This document shows positions 57,432 to 64,000 of a DNA stretch of 64,000 nt, piece after piece. The DNA is taken from assembly GCF_019904175.1 (NCBI RefSeq), contig NZ_CP061913.1, positions 248,001 through 312,000 of the forward strand, in the 5' to 3' direction. The translations under genes were made by a program, and so were the position numbers. The notes under the pieces were generated by a model. It was not told the DNA's origin and made no database searches. It saw only the letters and a list, made by a program, of their open reading frames with translations. The DNA comes from Dactylosporangium vinaceum (GTDB lineage Bacteria; Actinomycetota; Actinomycetes; Mycobacteriales; Micromonosporaceae). Each line of letters starts with the position of its first letter. The stretch's first letter is position 1.

Positions 57432-57812
57432 TCAGCCCGCCGAGGTGACGTTGGCGCCGACGTTCAGGACAGCGGCGACAGCGGTCGCGAGGGTGGCGGC
57501 CTGACCGGGCGCCACCGGCAGCACGCACTTGGTGCGGCTGATCGACAGAGCCAGACCGCCGGGAAGCGTGTTCGCGATGATGTCGGCGTTGCCCGCGCTC
57601 AGACCGGCCACGTACGACGCGGCAGCGGCCACCATCGCCACCAGCCCGGCGCGTGTGAGCGCCCCGGCGATGCCCTGGCTGGTCTGGATGATGAGCACCG
57701 ACGGAACGACGCCGTCGAGCGCGCCGGCTACGGCACCGGCGCCCTGCGGCTGGTCCTGATAGATCGTCATGGCGTTCCCGCCCGGCGACTCGGGGCGGAC
57801 GATGAGCGGCAC
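57432..57812 (-). CDS. Small Ala/Gly-rich element protein
   Basis: A 126-residue protein with two long Ala/Gly/Val-rich segments (LTRAGLVAMVAAAASYVAGLSAG and AATLATAVAAVLNVGANVTSAG). GTG 57812 follows GAGGAG by 6 nt. It could be a major structural subunit or membrane protein; I cannot tell which. Confidence 0.6.
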   Translation of the reverse strand: MPLIVRPESPGGNAMTIYQDQPQGAGAVAGALDGVVPSVLIIQTSQGIAGALTRAGLVAMVAAAASYVAGLSAGNADIIANTLPGGLALSISRTKCVLPVAPGQAATLATAVAAVLNVGANVTSAG

Positions 57813-57826
57813 TGTGACTCCTCGGG

Positions 57827-58240
57827 TCACGCGGCCCGCTGTGCGGCCCGCTGCTGGGCGAGAACGGCGACGCTGGCCGAGTCGATGGCCCACGTGCCTG
57901 CAGGCGTCCGGCGGGCGCTCAGCCTGCCGTCTTCGGCCATCCGGCGGACGGTGGAGACCGTGCAGCCGAGGTGCGCCGCGGCGTCCTGCGCGGTCAACTC
58001 TGCGGGCGGGGCGGCATCGGCTGCGCTCGCCTGCGCGCCGGTGGATCCCGAGCTGCGCAAATGCTGTGCGCGCCAATCGGCCGCAGCACGCAGAACGGCG
58101 GCGGCGACCTGCTCGACGCCAGCTGAGCCGCCGCCGTTGCGGGCCGCGAGCTGAGTCAGCCCGAGCCGCAACGCCCGGTCGATCAGCGCGCAATCCTGGG
58201 CAGTCAGCAGGATGGCTGCGCCAGGCACATCGATTGCCAT
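57827..58240 (-). CDS. Excisionase-type HTH protein
   Basis: A 137-residue protein with a C-terminal MerR/excisionase-like winged helix (ELTAQDAAAHLGCTVSTVRRMAEDGRLSARRTPAGTWAID). The N-terminal half is helical. First gene of the leftward structural module and next to an AT-rich promoter region, so it may be its activator or an Xis. Confidence 0.75.
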   Translation of the reverse strand: MAIDVPGAAILLTAQDCALIDRALRLGLTQLAARNGGGSAGVEQVAAAVLRAAADWRAQHLRSSGSTGAQASAADAAPPAELTAQDAAAHLGCTVSTVRRMAEDGRLSARRTPAGTWAIDSASVAVLAQQRAAQRAA

Positions 58241-58354
58241 AACTCATCGACCCCCGTCGAACTTGACATAATAGCTATTTATCAGCACCGATTTCCGGGG
58301 CATAACGGACATTGACTGAGCCTCGGTGACGGTGCATGGCGATCTCACGGAGCG
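58241..58354 (-). promoter_or_regulatory. AT-rich promoter region of structural module
   Basis: A 114-nt gap that contains the perfect palindrome AATAGCTATT (58270-58279) in otherwise GC-rich DNA, with TATTAT-like -10 candidates on the minus strand before the gene starting at 58240. Confidence 0.45.
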
Positions 58355-58822
58355 TCATGACGCTTCGCCCCTTTTGTCTACTTCTTCGAGGTAGGTGCCT
58401 ATGTCGGCGGCATGGCGCCCAACCTCGGCGCCGATGCCGCCGACGCCGCCCACACGGGGCATCCGCCCGAGCCAGCGATGGACCACGCTCACCGACCGCC
58501 CTACCGCGTCGGCGATCTGCCGATAGGTCGCGCCCGCCAAGCGCAGCTCAACGGCATACGCGGCGAGCCTGGCGCGATCGGCGTGGGCGCCGCCGTTTGC
58601 GCTGGCCCGGTTGCCGCGCCCTCCGGCCGAGCTGCGCCGGCCGAGCAGCGGCGGCCCGAGCGGCGGGCGCCGCCACGGTGCGTCGAGCCCTACGCCTGCC
58701 TCCTCGTAGGCAACGACCCTGCCGGCGGCGTCGTAGACCGCCCGGGAGATCCGGCGCCAATAGTCAGGCGTATACCCCCTTGGGGTATCTGTTCGCCGTT
58801 GAGTGTCGAGTCGCCTGCTCAC
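58355..58822 (-). CDS. Phage-type HTH protein
   Basis: A 155-residue protein. The HTH lies at about residues 85-115 (LAAYAVELRLAGATYRQIADAVGRSVSVVHRWL), a helix-turn-helix_23-like arrangement used by phage DNA-binding proteins and small terminases. GTG start overlaps the Wbl gene stop. An ATACCCC dyad lies in its first codons. Confidence 0.7.
   Translation of the reverse strand: MSRRLDTQRRTDTPRGYTPDYWRRISRAVYDAAGRVVAYEEAGVGLDAPWRRPPLGPPLLGRRSSAGGRGNRASANGGAHADRARLAAYAVELRLAGATYRQIADAVGRSVSVVHRWLGRMPRVGGVGGIGAEVGRHAADIGTYLEEVDKRGEAS
58772..58788. promoter_or_regulatory. ATACCCC-N3-GGGGTAT dyad inside HTH gene
   Basis: A perfect 7+3+7 dyad near the 5' end of the coding sequence. It resembles operators of CsoR-type copper repressors (ATACCC...GGGTAT), as I recall them. 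Position inside a gene weakens the case. Confidence 0.4.
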
Positions 58823-59082
58823 GACGCCGCGGCCTTCGGCTCAGCGCCGCCGCGCCGCTTCCAGATGCGGAAGACGCCGCCCCACGTGCCCTCCTCGCCT
58901 TGGCCGGCCTCGTCGCACGCCGCGCGGACCGAGCAGCGCACGCAGAAGGCTCGCGCCTCGGCGAGGCGGCGACGGTCAAAGAACAGCTCGACGTCGGCGC
59001 CGCGGCAGGCGGCCAGCAGGCGCCAGTCTCCTGCGGCGAGCCGGTTGCCGAGCTCGCCGGTGATCGGTCTGAAGATCTTCAC
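58819..59082 (-). CDS. WhiB-like (Wbl) iron-sulphur regulator
   Basis: An 87-residue protein with the four cluster cysteines in Wbl order: C in LLAACRGAD, then C-x2-C-x5-C in FCVRCSVRAACDEA. GTWGG followed by a basic segment (RIWKRRG) completes the motif. Wbl proteins bind sigma factor HrdB/SigA and switch developmental or stress genes. Phage-borne Wbls are known (WhiBTM4). Coupled to both neighbours. Confidence 0.92.
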   Translation of the reverse strand: MKIFRPITGELGNRLAAGDWRLLAACRGADVELFFDRRRLAEARAFCVRCSVRAACDEAGQGEEGTWGGVFRIWKRRGGAEPKAAAS

Positions 59083-60344
59083 TGCGGCTCAACCCCCGTA
59101 ACCTCGACCCACCGTTGGTTCTCGCCGGAGCCAATGCGGATCTTGTCGCCAACCTGGATTTCGGCGACACGAACCTCATCGATGTGACCGGCTCGGTTTC
59201 GCCAGCCAATGCCGCCGAACTCGTATGGGGCGCGATTGCCGCTCGGCTCGACTACGTGCACCCGAACGCGGGCGCCGACCTTAGGCCGTTCCGTCCGGCG
59301 TTTGTAGGCGTCGAGGCAGCCGTCTGCGTGGCACGCGTAGTGACGGACGGCGTTGCCATGCTTCATGAAGTCCTTGCCGCCGCACTGTCCGCAACGCTTC
59401 CGGCACATCGCGCAGAGATCTGGGCGGCGCTTGTCGGTGGTCTTGTACTTGCCGCTGCACCCGTCGTTGCCGCAGCGGAACCAGCCATCCGGCCCGGGTG
59501 CAGGGGCGGCGGCTGTACGACGCTCAGCGGCCTTCCTGACGGGCTGCGGCGCACTCTGCGTCTTCACCGCCGCCGCAGCGGTCTTCGCGCCTTCCTCTTC
59601 CAGCCGGTCAAGGCTCTTGCGCAGGTAAGCCTTCGGGTTCTTGACGTCGCGGCCGGCCAACCGTGCATCGATCCATCGCTGCGCCTGGTCGGTGGGCATC
59701 CCTCCCAGCCGCCGTGCGACCTCTTCGACGATCGTCTCGGTGTGTTCATGGGGGGAGGAAGGCGCACTTGCACTCGTCCCGGACGCGGGCGACCGCCCCG
59801 CAGCGTCAGCGGAGGGGTCGGGAGCGTGAGCGTCCGATCCATCGTCGTCAGAGGCTCCCTTATGGTCGCTCTGACTCTGATTTGAGTTATCGGCACGTGG
59901 TGCCGCTTCCTTATCGGCACCACGTGCCGCTTCCTTATCGGCACGTGGTGCCGGGGTGTCGTCCTTATCGGCACGTGGTGCCGCTTGCTTATCGGCATCT
60001 GGTGCCGTTAAGGGGTCGTCGCCCCACAGCAAGGTCAGCCCCCACCTGACGGTGCCGCGCTTGGTGGCGTGCCCACCGACGATGCCGAGCCGTTTGATCA
60101 ATCCGGCGCTCTCCAGCTCGGTGAGCGCGTTGCGGACGGACCGCGGGCTGAGCTTCGCCCGACGGGCGATCGACTCCTGCTCCTTGAAGCACACCGGCTC
60201 GGCGTCGATGGCGCTGGCCCAGGTCGCCATGACCGTGAGCACGGTCATGGCGTTGTGGCTGACCTTGCGGGACTCGCACCGGATGATCGCCCGGGAGGCG
60301 TGCCGGTACCGCGCCGCCGGCAAGGGTGGCCTGCTGTCGCTCAC
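59079..60344 (-). CDS. Winged-helix Rep-like protein with zinc fingers
   Basis: A 421-residue protein. Residues about 10-105 form a winged helix (MTVLTVMATWASAIDAEPVCFKEQESIARRAKLSPRSVRNALTELESAGLI) like plasmid and phage initiators. A low-complexity stretch with ADK..APR repeats follows; its DNA forms five iterons. The C-terminus has a Cys-rich zinc region (CGNDGC, LCAMCRKRCGQCGG) and a small beta domain. I infer a replication initiator acting on iterons in its own gene. GTG overlaps the previous stop. Confidence 0.75.
   Translation of the reverse strand: MSDSRPPLPAARYRHASRAIIRCESRKVSHNAMTVLTVMATWASAIDAEPVCFKEQESIARRAKLSPRSVRNALTELESAGLIKRLGIVGGHATKRGTVRWGLTLLWGDDPLTAPDADKQAAPRADKDDTPAPRADKEAARGADKEAAPRADNSNQSQSDHKGASDDDGSDAHAPDPSADAAGRSPASGTSASAPSSPHEHTETIVEEVARRLGGMPTDQAQRWIDARLAGRDVKNPKAYLRKSLDRLEEEGAKTAAAAVKTQSAPQPVRKAAERRTAAAPAPGPDGWFRCGNDGCSGKYKTTDKRRPDLCAMCRKRCGQCGGKDFMKHGNAVRHYACHADGCLDAYKRRTERPKVGARVRVHVVEPSGNRAPYEFGGIGWRNRAGHIDEVRVAEIQVGDKIRIGSGENQRWVEVTGVEPQ
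59887..60007 (-). repeat. Five palindromic iterons inside Rep-like gene
   Basis: TTAT followed by CGGCAC-N3-GTGCCG occurs at 59887, 59911, 59935 and 59965; a fifth copy at 59989 has one change (CGGCAT). Spacing is 24, 24, 30 and 24 nt. N3 is GTG, CAC, GTG, GTG and CTG. Each copy is 19 nt. Confidence 0.85.
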
Positions 60345-60550
60345 GGCGCGCCCCCGGCCTTGAATGGGCTGCGGTAGGTGCCGATCAAGCCCCACGGCGC
60401 ACGCTCGCCACCCAGTACGCAGTGATCGGAATGCGCGACGGTCGTCGCGCCGCCGCCCTGCCGGCGCTGCCTGCGGTTGGCGTGGATGAGCACCGGCTCG
60501 CATCCCGGCGTCGGGCAGCGAGGGGTGCGCCCCGAGCTCGGTGGCGTCAT
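60341..60550 (-). CDS. Small Cys/Arg-rich protein
   Basis: A 69-residue basic protein with CPTPGC and later H/C residues (AHSDHCVLGGER) that could bind zinc. Both ends overlap neighbours by 4 nt. Unknown function. Confidence 0.55.
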   Translation of the reverse strand: MTPPSSGRTPRCPTPGCEPVLIHANRRQRRQGGGATTVAHSDHCVLGGERAPWGLIGTYRSPFKAGGAP

Positions 60551-60933
60551 CGGTTGCCGGCCGAGCACAGGAGCGCGAGCAGGTCGGCCCGCTGCCCGGG
60601 GGTGAGCTCGGCACCACGAGCCAGCAGCACGCGCACTGCCTCATCGCGGCGCGCCTGCGGTGTCCAACGGGACGCCGCTGCCCGCAGCACGACCTCTCGC
60701 GGCCGAGCATTGGCGGGGATGCTGCGGCGCGGCTTGTGCTGCTCGACGGCGCGGCCGGTCGGCTGCGCAATGGCGGCGGTACGGCACGCCTCGGCGCCCG
60801 GGCAGGCGAGCTCGACAAGGCCGCACACGGCGGCGGAGGTCGCGCAGGGCGGCCGCTCGGCGGTACCCTGATCAGCGGCTGCAGTGATGATTCGGGGGGC
60901 CCCGCTCGCAACGGGGCCTTTTTCGTTGCTCAT
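60547..60933 (-). CDS. Small element protein, C-terminal helical domain
   Basis: A 128-residue protein. Four Cys lie in the first half (PPCATSAAVCGLVELACPGAEAC). The C-terminal ARRDEAVRVLLARGAELTPGQRADLLALL matches the next gene upstream (TREAIRVLVEQAPPLTVEQREQLRAVL), so the two share a domain. An inverted repeat with a T-run on the opposite strand sits in its first codons. Confidence 0.6.
   Translation of the reverse strand: MSNEKGPVASGAPRIITAAADQGTAERPPCATSAAVCGLVELACPGAEACRTAAIAQPTGRAVEQHKPRRSIPANARPREVVLRAAASRWTPQARRDEAVRVLLARGAELTPGQRADLLALLCSAGNR
60896..60921 (+). terminator. Orphan rightward intrinsic terminator
   Basis: GGCCCCG-N7-CGGGGCC is followed by TTTTT on the plus strand. All nearby genes run left, and it lies in the first codons of one. 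It would end a rightward transcript such as an antisense RNA. Confidence 0.6.
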
Positions 60934-60936
60934 GGT

Positions 60937-61122
60937 CTACGCGCCCACCTTCGCGGCGGGGCGGGCGAGGACGGCGCGCAACTGCTCGCGCTGCTCGACG
61001 GTCAGTGGTGGCGCCTGCTCGACGAGCACGCGGATCGCCTCGCGGGTGCGGCTGTCGAGACTCCAGCGTTTGCGGGCGACGTCAGCGCGGACGGCAGACA
61101 GCCCAGGCTTGCTCGTGGACAT
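60937..61122 (-). CDS. Small element protein related to its neighbour
   Basis: A 61-residue protein (MSTSKPGLSAVRADVARKRW) whose C-terminal half aligns with the end of the adjacent 128-residue protein. GAGGGA lies before ATG 61122. First gene of the leftward operon that includes Rep-like and Wbl genes. Unknown function. Confidence 0.6.
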   Translation of the reverse strand: MSTSKPGLSAVRADVARKRWSLDSRTREAIRVLVEQAPPLTVEQREQLRAVLARPAAKVGA

Positions 61123-61280
61123 GAAGATCCCTCGATCTCGATGTTCACGGGCTTCGCCAGCTGGTCGGCGGTACCGTTGCCCCAATCACTACCCGGTGGG
61201 CAGGCGGGACCGGCGACAAGCGCCGGCGCTGCGAGCTGCTGATTGCCGGGCCTTCCAGCCACCCGGCGCGCGCATCAGAC

Positions 61281-61301
61281 TCTAGCTAAGCAAATCTAGC
61301 T
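61281..61301 (-). promoter_or_regulatory. Direct repeat upstream of leftward operon
   Basis: TCTAGCT occurs at 61281-61287 and 61295-61301, 14 nt apart, in a locally AT-rich stretch between the integrase stop and the operon starting at 61122. Likely a repressor site. The rest of the 214-nt gap shows nothing further. Confidence 0.5.
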
Positions 61302-61336
61302 GTTCAAGCGCTGCCCTCCTTACGCAGCAACGGTTA

Positions 61337-62809
61337 TCACAACGTTGGGATACTTTGAATATCCACTATGGACGCTGCTGCCCAATGTTCGCCCCATGTC
61401 ATCGGGTCGCCGACCCAGCGCGAGTCTGCGAGCCGCGCAATGTCGAAAACCGGCCCCCGGCGAGCTGCGCGAGTGACGACGAGCTCGGCGAGTACTCGCA
61501 CAACGACACGCTTGCGCTGCGGCGAATAGCCCGGCCAGCCCTTCACGATGTCGGCCGGTTCTTCGCCCTCAAGCTCTGACGGCACAGCGAGGACCCGAGC
61601 GCGCCTCTCGGCCGCCTCGATCTGTGGCAGCAGGCGACCCTCCACCGCCGACAGGCCGCGGGCGGACAGGTCGCCCGCGGCGGCCTCGGCGTAGTGAGCG
61701 TCGAGGCGCTCACGCAGCACGCGCACCTCTTCGTCTGCCGTGCGCAGTTCTTCGCCGTCGCCTTGTGAGCGGAGCGCGTCAAGCGCATCGTCCTGCTGGA
61801 GGCGGCCGAGCAGAGCCTCTTCAATGACCGCTTCCAGCGTGCCAGCGGCGACGACCATGCCGCACTTCTCGCACTGGTAGGTGGCCCTGGGGCGCTTCGT
61901 GCCGCCCGTCCGGGCCCGGAGACGCTCCGTACGGCAGGTCCCGCAGGCGACTGCGCCGGTCAGCCAGTGCGTCAGCGTCGGCCCGCGGGAGGTCACCCGG
62001 CGTTCGGGCCGGGTGAGGAGGGCGCGAACGGCACGCCATTTCGCGACGTCCACGATCGGTTTCCAGCTCGCCGGGCCCACCTCCTCGCCTCGATCCACGC
62101 GGATACCCGCATAAGCCGGCCTTAGTACGGTCTGTCGGATGAACCGGCCGTGCCAGGGCGCGCCGCCGGGCATGGTCACCCCACGCCTGTTGAGGTCGCG
62201 GGCGATCGTGGCTAGCTGCTCGCCGGCGTGCAGGCGATCGACCATCTCGGCGACGATCGGCCCCTGCTCCGGGTGGGCGCGCTGCTCGACGAACTTGCCC
62301 TTCTCGTCGTAGACACGCGTGAAGCCGTACTGCAGGCGCCCGGCCGGCGTGCCGTTGCGGGCTGCGTCGCGCTTGCCAACGAGCACGCGGTCCGAGAGCT
62401 GGCGGGACTCGGCCTCTGCGTCCACACCGAGGTTGGCCAGCTCGCGCCAGTCGGCAGTGCGCCAGGGTCGATAGACACGGTCGTTGGCCTGGATCCAGAT
62501 CGACACTCGATGCTTCGCGCACAGCTTGAGGAATGCAGCCCATTCTTCGAGCTCGCGGGAGCCTCGCGAGCCCTCCCAGAGCCCGAGCATCTCGCAGCCA
62601 CCGGAGCGGATGTACTCGATGAGCGCCGCGTAGTCCGGACGATCTTTGGTCGCGAACGGCGACGCCGAAAGATCGGGATCAACGAACGTGCGCCCGACCG
62701 CGTACCCCTCTTCGGCCGCGCTCTCGGTGAGGTCCCGTTGCTGCCGGGTGACCGACCGGCGCTCGTCCTTCGATGACTTGCGCAGGTACAGGTCGACCGT
62801 TACCGTCAT
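61337..62809 (-). CDS. Large serine integrase
   Basis: A 490-residue recombinase that should integrate and excise the element. The resolvase domain has Ser12 in YLRKSSKDE, RQQRDLTE, DLSASPFATKDRPDY and LGLWEGSRGSRE with the catalytic Arg residues. A recombinase domain (TPAGRLQYGFTRVYDE, LNRRGVTMPGGAPWHGRFIRQTVLRPAYAG) and a zinc ribbon (CGTC and CEKCG) with a coiled coil follow. ATG 62809 is supported by TATCTT 7 nt upstream. Confidence 0.94.
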   Translation of the reverse strand: MTVTVDLYLRKSSKDERRSVTRQQRDLTESAAEEGYAVGRTFVDPDLSASPFATKDRPDYAALIEYIRSGGCEMLGLWEGSRGSRELEEWAAFLKLCAKHRVSIWIQANDRVYRPWRTADWRELANLGVDAEAESRQLSDRVLVGKRDAARNGTPAGRLQYGFTRVYDEKGKFVEQRAHPEQGPIVAEMVDRLHAGEQLATIARDLNRRGVTMPGGAPWHGRFIRQTVLRPAYAGIRVDRGEEVGPASWKPIVDVAKWRAVRALLTRPERRVTSRGPTLTHWLTGAVACGTCRTERLRARTGGTKRPRATYQCEKCGMVVAAGTLEAVIEEALLGRLQQDDALDALRSQGDGEELRTADEEVRVLRERLDAHYAEAAAGDLSARGLSAVEGRLLPQIEAAERRARVLAVPSELEGEEPADIVKGWPGYSPQRKRVVVRVLAELVVTRAARRGPVFDIARLADSRWVGDPMTWGEHWAAASIVDIQSIPTL

Positions 62810-62816
62810 GGACGAC

Positions 62817-62822
62817 AAGATA
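62817..62822 (-). promoter_or_regulatory. Leaderless-type -10 box of integrase
   Basis: TATCTT on the minus strand ends 7 nt before the integrase ATG. The DNA from here to 62896 must contain the right attachment site. Confidence 0.5.
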
Positions 62823-62896
62823 GCACCGGTAAAAACTTTTGACCGAGGTCACCAAACCAGTGCTGACGGTCGGCCGCCGCTGAGCACCCGAAGCTC

Positions 62897-62931
62897 AACG
62901 GCCCCTGCGCTCTGCGGAGCCGGGGGCCGTT
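62897..62931 (-). terminator. Terminator hairpin after tRNA-Ala
   Basis: AACGGCCCC (62897-62905) pairs perfectly with GGGGCCGTT (62923-62931); an inner GCTC/GAGC pair adds stability. It lies 20 nt past the tRNA 3' end in its direction of transcription. Confidence 0.65.
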
Positions 62932-62950
62932 GTGCGCGGCGATGTTGGGG

Positions 62951-63023
62951 CAGAGCCGGCCGGAGTCGAACCGGCGTTCCCCGCCCTGCAAAGGCGGTGC
63001 GTCTACCTCTGCGCTACAGCCCT
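62951..63023 (-). tRNA. tRNA-Ala (anticodon UGC)
   Basis: The 73-nt minus-strand sequence folds into a cloverleaf. The acceptor stem AGGGCTG/CGGCTCT has the G3-U70 wobble that marks tRNA-Ala. T8-A9 and a D arm follow, then an anticodon stem CCGCC/GGCGG with loop TTTGCAG, a 5-nt variable loop and a T arm GCCGG-TTCGACT-CCGGC. CCA is not encoded. Its 5' end overlaps the stop of the ankyrin gene by 10 nt. Confidence 0.92.
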
Positions 63024-64000
63024 GCCCGGTACCAGTTTATGAGCGACGCCTGCGGGTGCCAGGGCGGGATGGCCTGGCGGGTGAGGCCGTACTCGTGGTT
63101 CGGCCTGGCCCTGGCCTCCGGGTCGGCGCCGGCGCGGACCAGGGCGCGGATCAGCTCCGGCGAGCCGTGGTCGACGGCCACGTGCAGGGGTGTCCGGCCG
63201 TCGAGGTCGTACGCCTGCAGGTCCAGCCCCAGCGCCACGAGCCGGGGGAGCAGGTCCAGGTCCGGCAGCCAGGGCAGCAGGTGCAGCAGCGTGCGGCCCC
63301 GGGCGTCGCGGAAGCTCGGGTCCAGGCCGCGGTCCAGGGCGGCCTCCACGGCGGCGGTGTCGCCGTCGGTGAAGTAGCGGACGAAGGCGGCGCGGAGGGC
63401 GCGGATCGAGCCCGGCCGGCGCATCGACGGGTCGCGCCAGGCCTCGACCGCGGCCACGCACCCGTGGAGCCGGCCACCCAGCGCGGCCAGGGTCCGTTCC
63501 CGCTGGATCTCGTCGCCGGAGTGGGGGAGGACGAAGCCGTCGCGGACCTGGATCGCGTGGGTGGTGTAGCTGCAGCTGACCTCGATCGACTCGCGCAGCG
63601 GCACCGACGCCGACGGGGCCGGCGGGTGGGGGGCGGCGGCCGGGAACAGCGCGGCGTAGGCAAGTGGGTGCAGCTCGGCGGGGAGTACGTCACCGCGCAG
63701 GAGCGCGGCCAGCTCCGGTGGGCGGTTCGCCACGGCCACGGGCAGGCTCGGGATGCGGTGCAGGTCGTGCTCGTCGCCCGGCGTGACCAGGTGCGCCTCG
63801 CGGGCCGAGAGGATCAGTGTGCGGCCCCGGAGTTCGATGCGGGCCCGGCCGCAGCGCACGTCCACACTGGACAGCGGGTCGGGGACGCTGCGCGGCGCGC
63901 GGCCGGTGGCGATGGCGCGGCGTTCGCGGCGGTTCGGGGGCTGCGGCGGGGCGGCGTTGTCGCGGCGGGACGCTATGTATGCCAGGGCGCGGTCGACGGA
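63014..64000 (-). CDS. Ankyrin-repeat protein, partial at right edge
   Basis: The frame is open to the window end, so the start lies outside. The visible 328 residues have an unrecognised N-terminal region and two to three ankyrin repeats near the C-terminus (TAAVEAALDRGLDPSFRDARGRTLLHLL, then LDLQAYDLDGRTPLHVAVDHGSPELIRALVRAGADPE). Ankyrin repeats bind proteins. A GTG at 63865 is in frame, but upstream codons look coding too. The TAG stop is bases 8-10 of tRNA-Ala. Confidence 0.75.
   Translation of the reverse strand, partial: SVDRALAYIASRRDNAAPPQPPNRRERRAIATGRAPRSVPDPLSSVDVRCGRARIELRGRTLILSAREAHLVTPGDEHDLHRIPSLPVAVANRPPELAALLRGDVLPAELHPLAYAALFPAAAPHPPAPSASVPLRESIEVSCSYTTHAIQVRDGFVLPHSGDEIQRERTLAALGGRLHGCVAAVEAWRDPSMRRPGSIRALRAAFVRYFTDGDTAAVEAALDRGLDPSFRDARGRTLLHLLPWLPDLDLLPRLVALGLDLQAYDLDGRTPLHVAVDHGSPELIRALVRAGADPEARARPNHEYGLTRQAIPPWHPQASLINWYRAGL

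Larger units (their letters stand above)
45959..62896. mobile_element. Integrated AICE/prophage-like element, about 17 kb
   Basis: Between class I fumarase and tRNA-Ala lies a block of tightly overlapping small genes. It has a TraB/FtsK-type translocase, a Wbl protein, a winged-helix Rep-like protein with iterons, phage-tail-like proteins, several HTH regulators and, at the right end, a large serine integrase. No portal, terminase, capsid or lysis gene is seen. Ends are estimates: left after the fumarase stop, right between the integrase promoter and the tRNA terminator. I found no convincing long direct repeat at the ends, as expected for serine integrases. Confidence 0.85.

Noticed and set aside
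59887..60007. Possible CRISPR array
   Set aside because: Units are palindromic, only 19 nt, with 5-11-nt spacers that are not unique, and there are no cas genes.
45990..62910. CGGCCCCT followed by GCGCTC near both element ends as an att core
   Set aside because: Both lie in separate hairpins with different flanks, and the right copy is in the tRNA terminator; likely coincidence.

Overview
The window is high-GC DNA with long GC-rich codons, many GTG starts, a Wbl protein and the housekeeping set nadB-nadC, coaX, lsr2, clpC, disA, radA, carD, ispD, ispF. This is the chromosome of a filamentous actinomycete. Gene content (septum-formation paralogues, HisC-like aminotransferase beside hpd, UbiA/UbiG/type III PKS trio) fits Micromonosporaceae best (Actinoplanes/Dactylosporangium-like); the family call is inference.

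Layout. 0.1-7.4 kb: two paralogous envelope proteins, nadB-nadC (NAD synthesis), a convergent membrane glycosyltransferase-like protein and coaX (CoA). 7.4-18.5 kb: methyltransferase, lsr2, clpC, a small P-loop protein, polysaccharide deacetylase, mutY, ACT-domain protein, def, disA. 18.5-19.6 kb: a gene-free, repeat-filled gap containing five diverged copies of the radA 3' end. 19.6-25.3 kb: radA, a lipoprotein, a UbiA-type prenyltransferase, UbiG-type methyltransferase and type III polyketide synthase, probably one small biosynthetic cluster. 25.6-28.1 kb: carD, ispD, a DedA/TVP38 protein and ispF. 28.1-38.9 kb: a tyrosine/homogentisate breakdown region (hmgA, unknown protein, fahA, then HisC-like aminotransferase, hpd, Lrp/AsnC regulator) with two PQQ-fold/RDD membrane neighbourhoods in between; one RDD gene carries a cluster of DnaA boxes. 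38.9-46.0 kb: a DUF1778-GNAT toxin-antitoxin pair, a quinoprotein-like protein, phosphoesterase, XRE-cupin regulator with azlCD, and class I fumarase.

46.0-62.9 kb is an integrated mobile element. Its left arm encodes small proteins and a TraB/FtsK-type DNA translocase. The middle has PadR and HTH regulators, and the right arm has a leftward module of phage-tail-like proteins, a Wbl protein, a winged-helix Rep-like protein with iterons inside its gene, and a serine integrase. No capsid, portal, terminase or lysis gene is visible, so it looks like an AICE/prophage chimera. It ends before a tRNA-Ala(UGC) gene, which overlaps the 3' end of an ankyrin-repeat gene running off the right edge.

Many genes share a TANNNT box 6-8 nt before the start codon, suggesting leaderless transcription; I used this to choose several starts. 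All functions come from reading the sequence; no database search was run.
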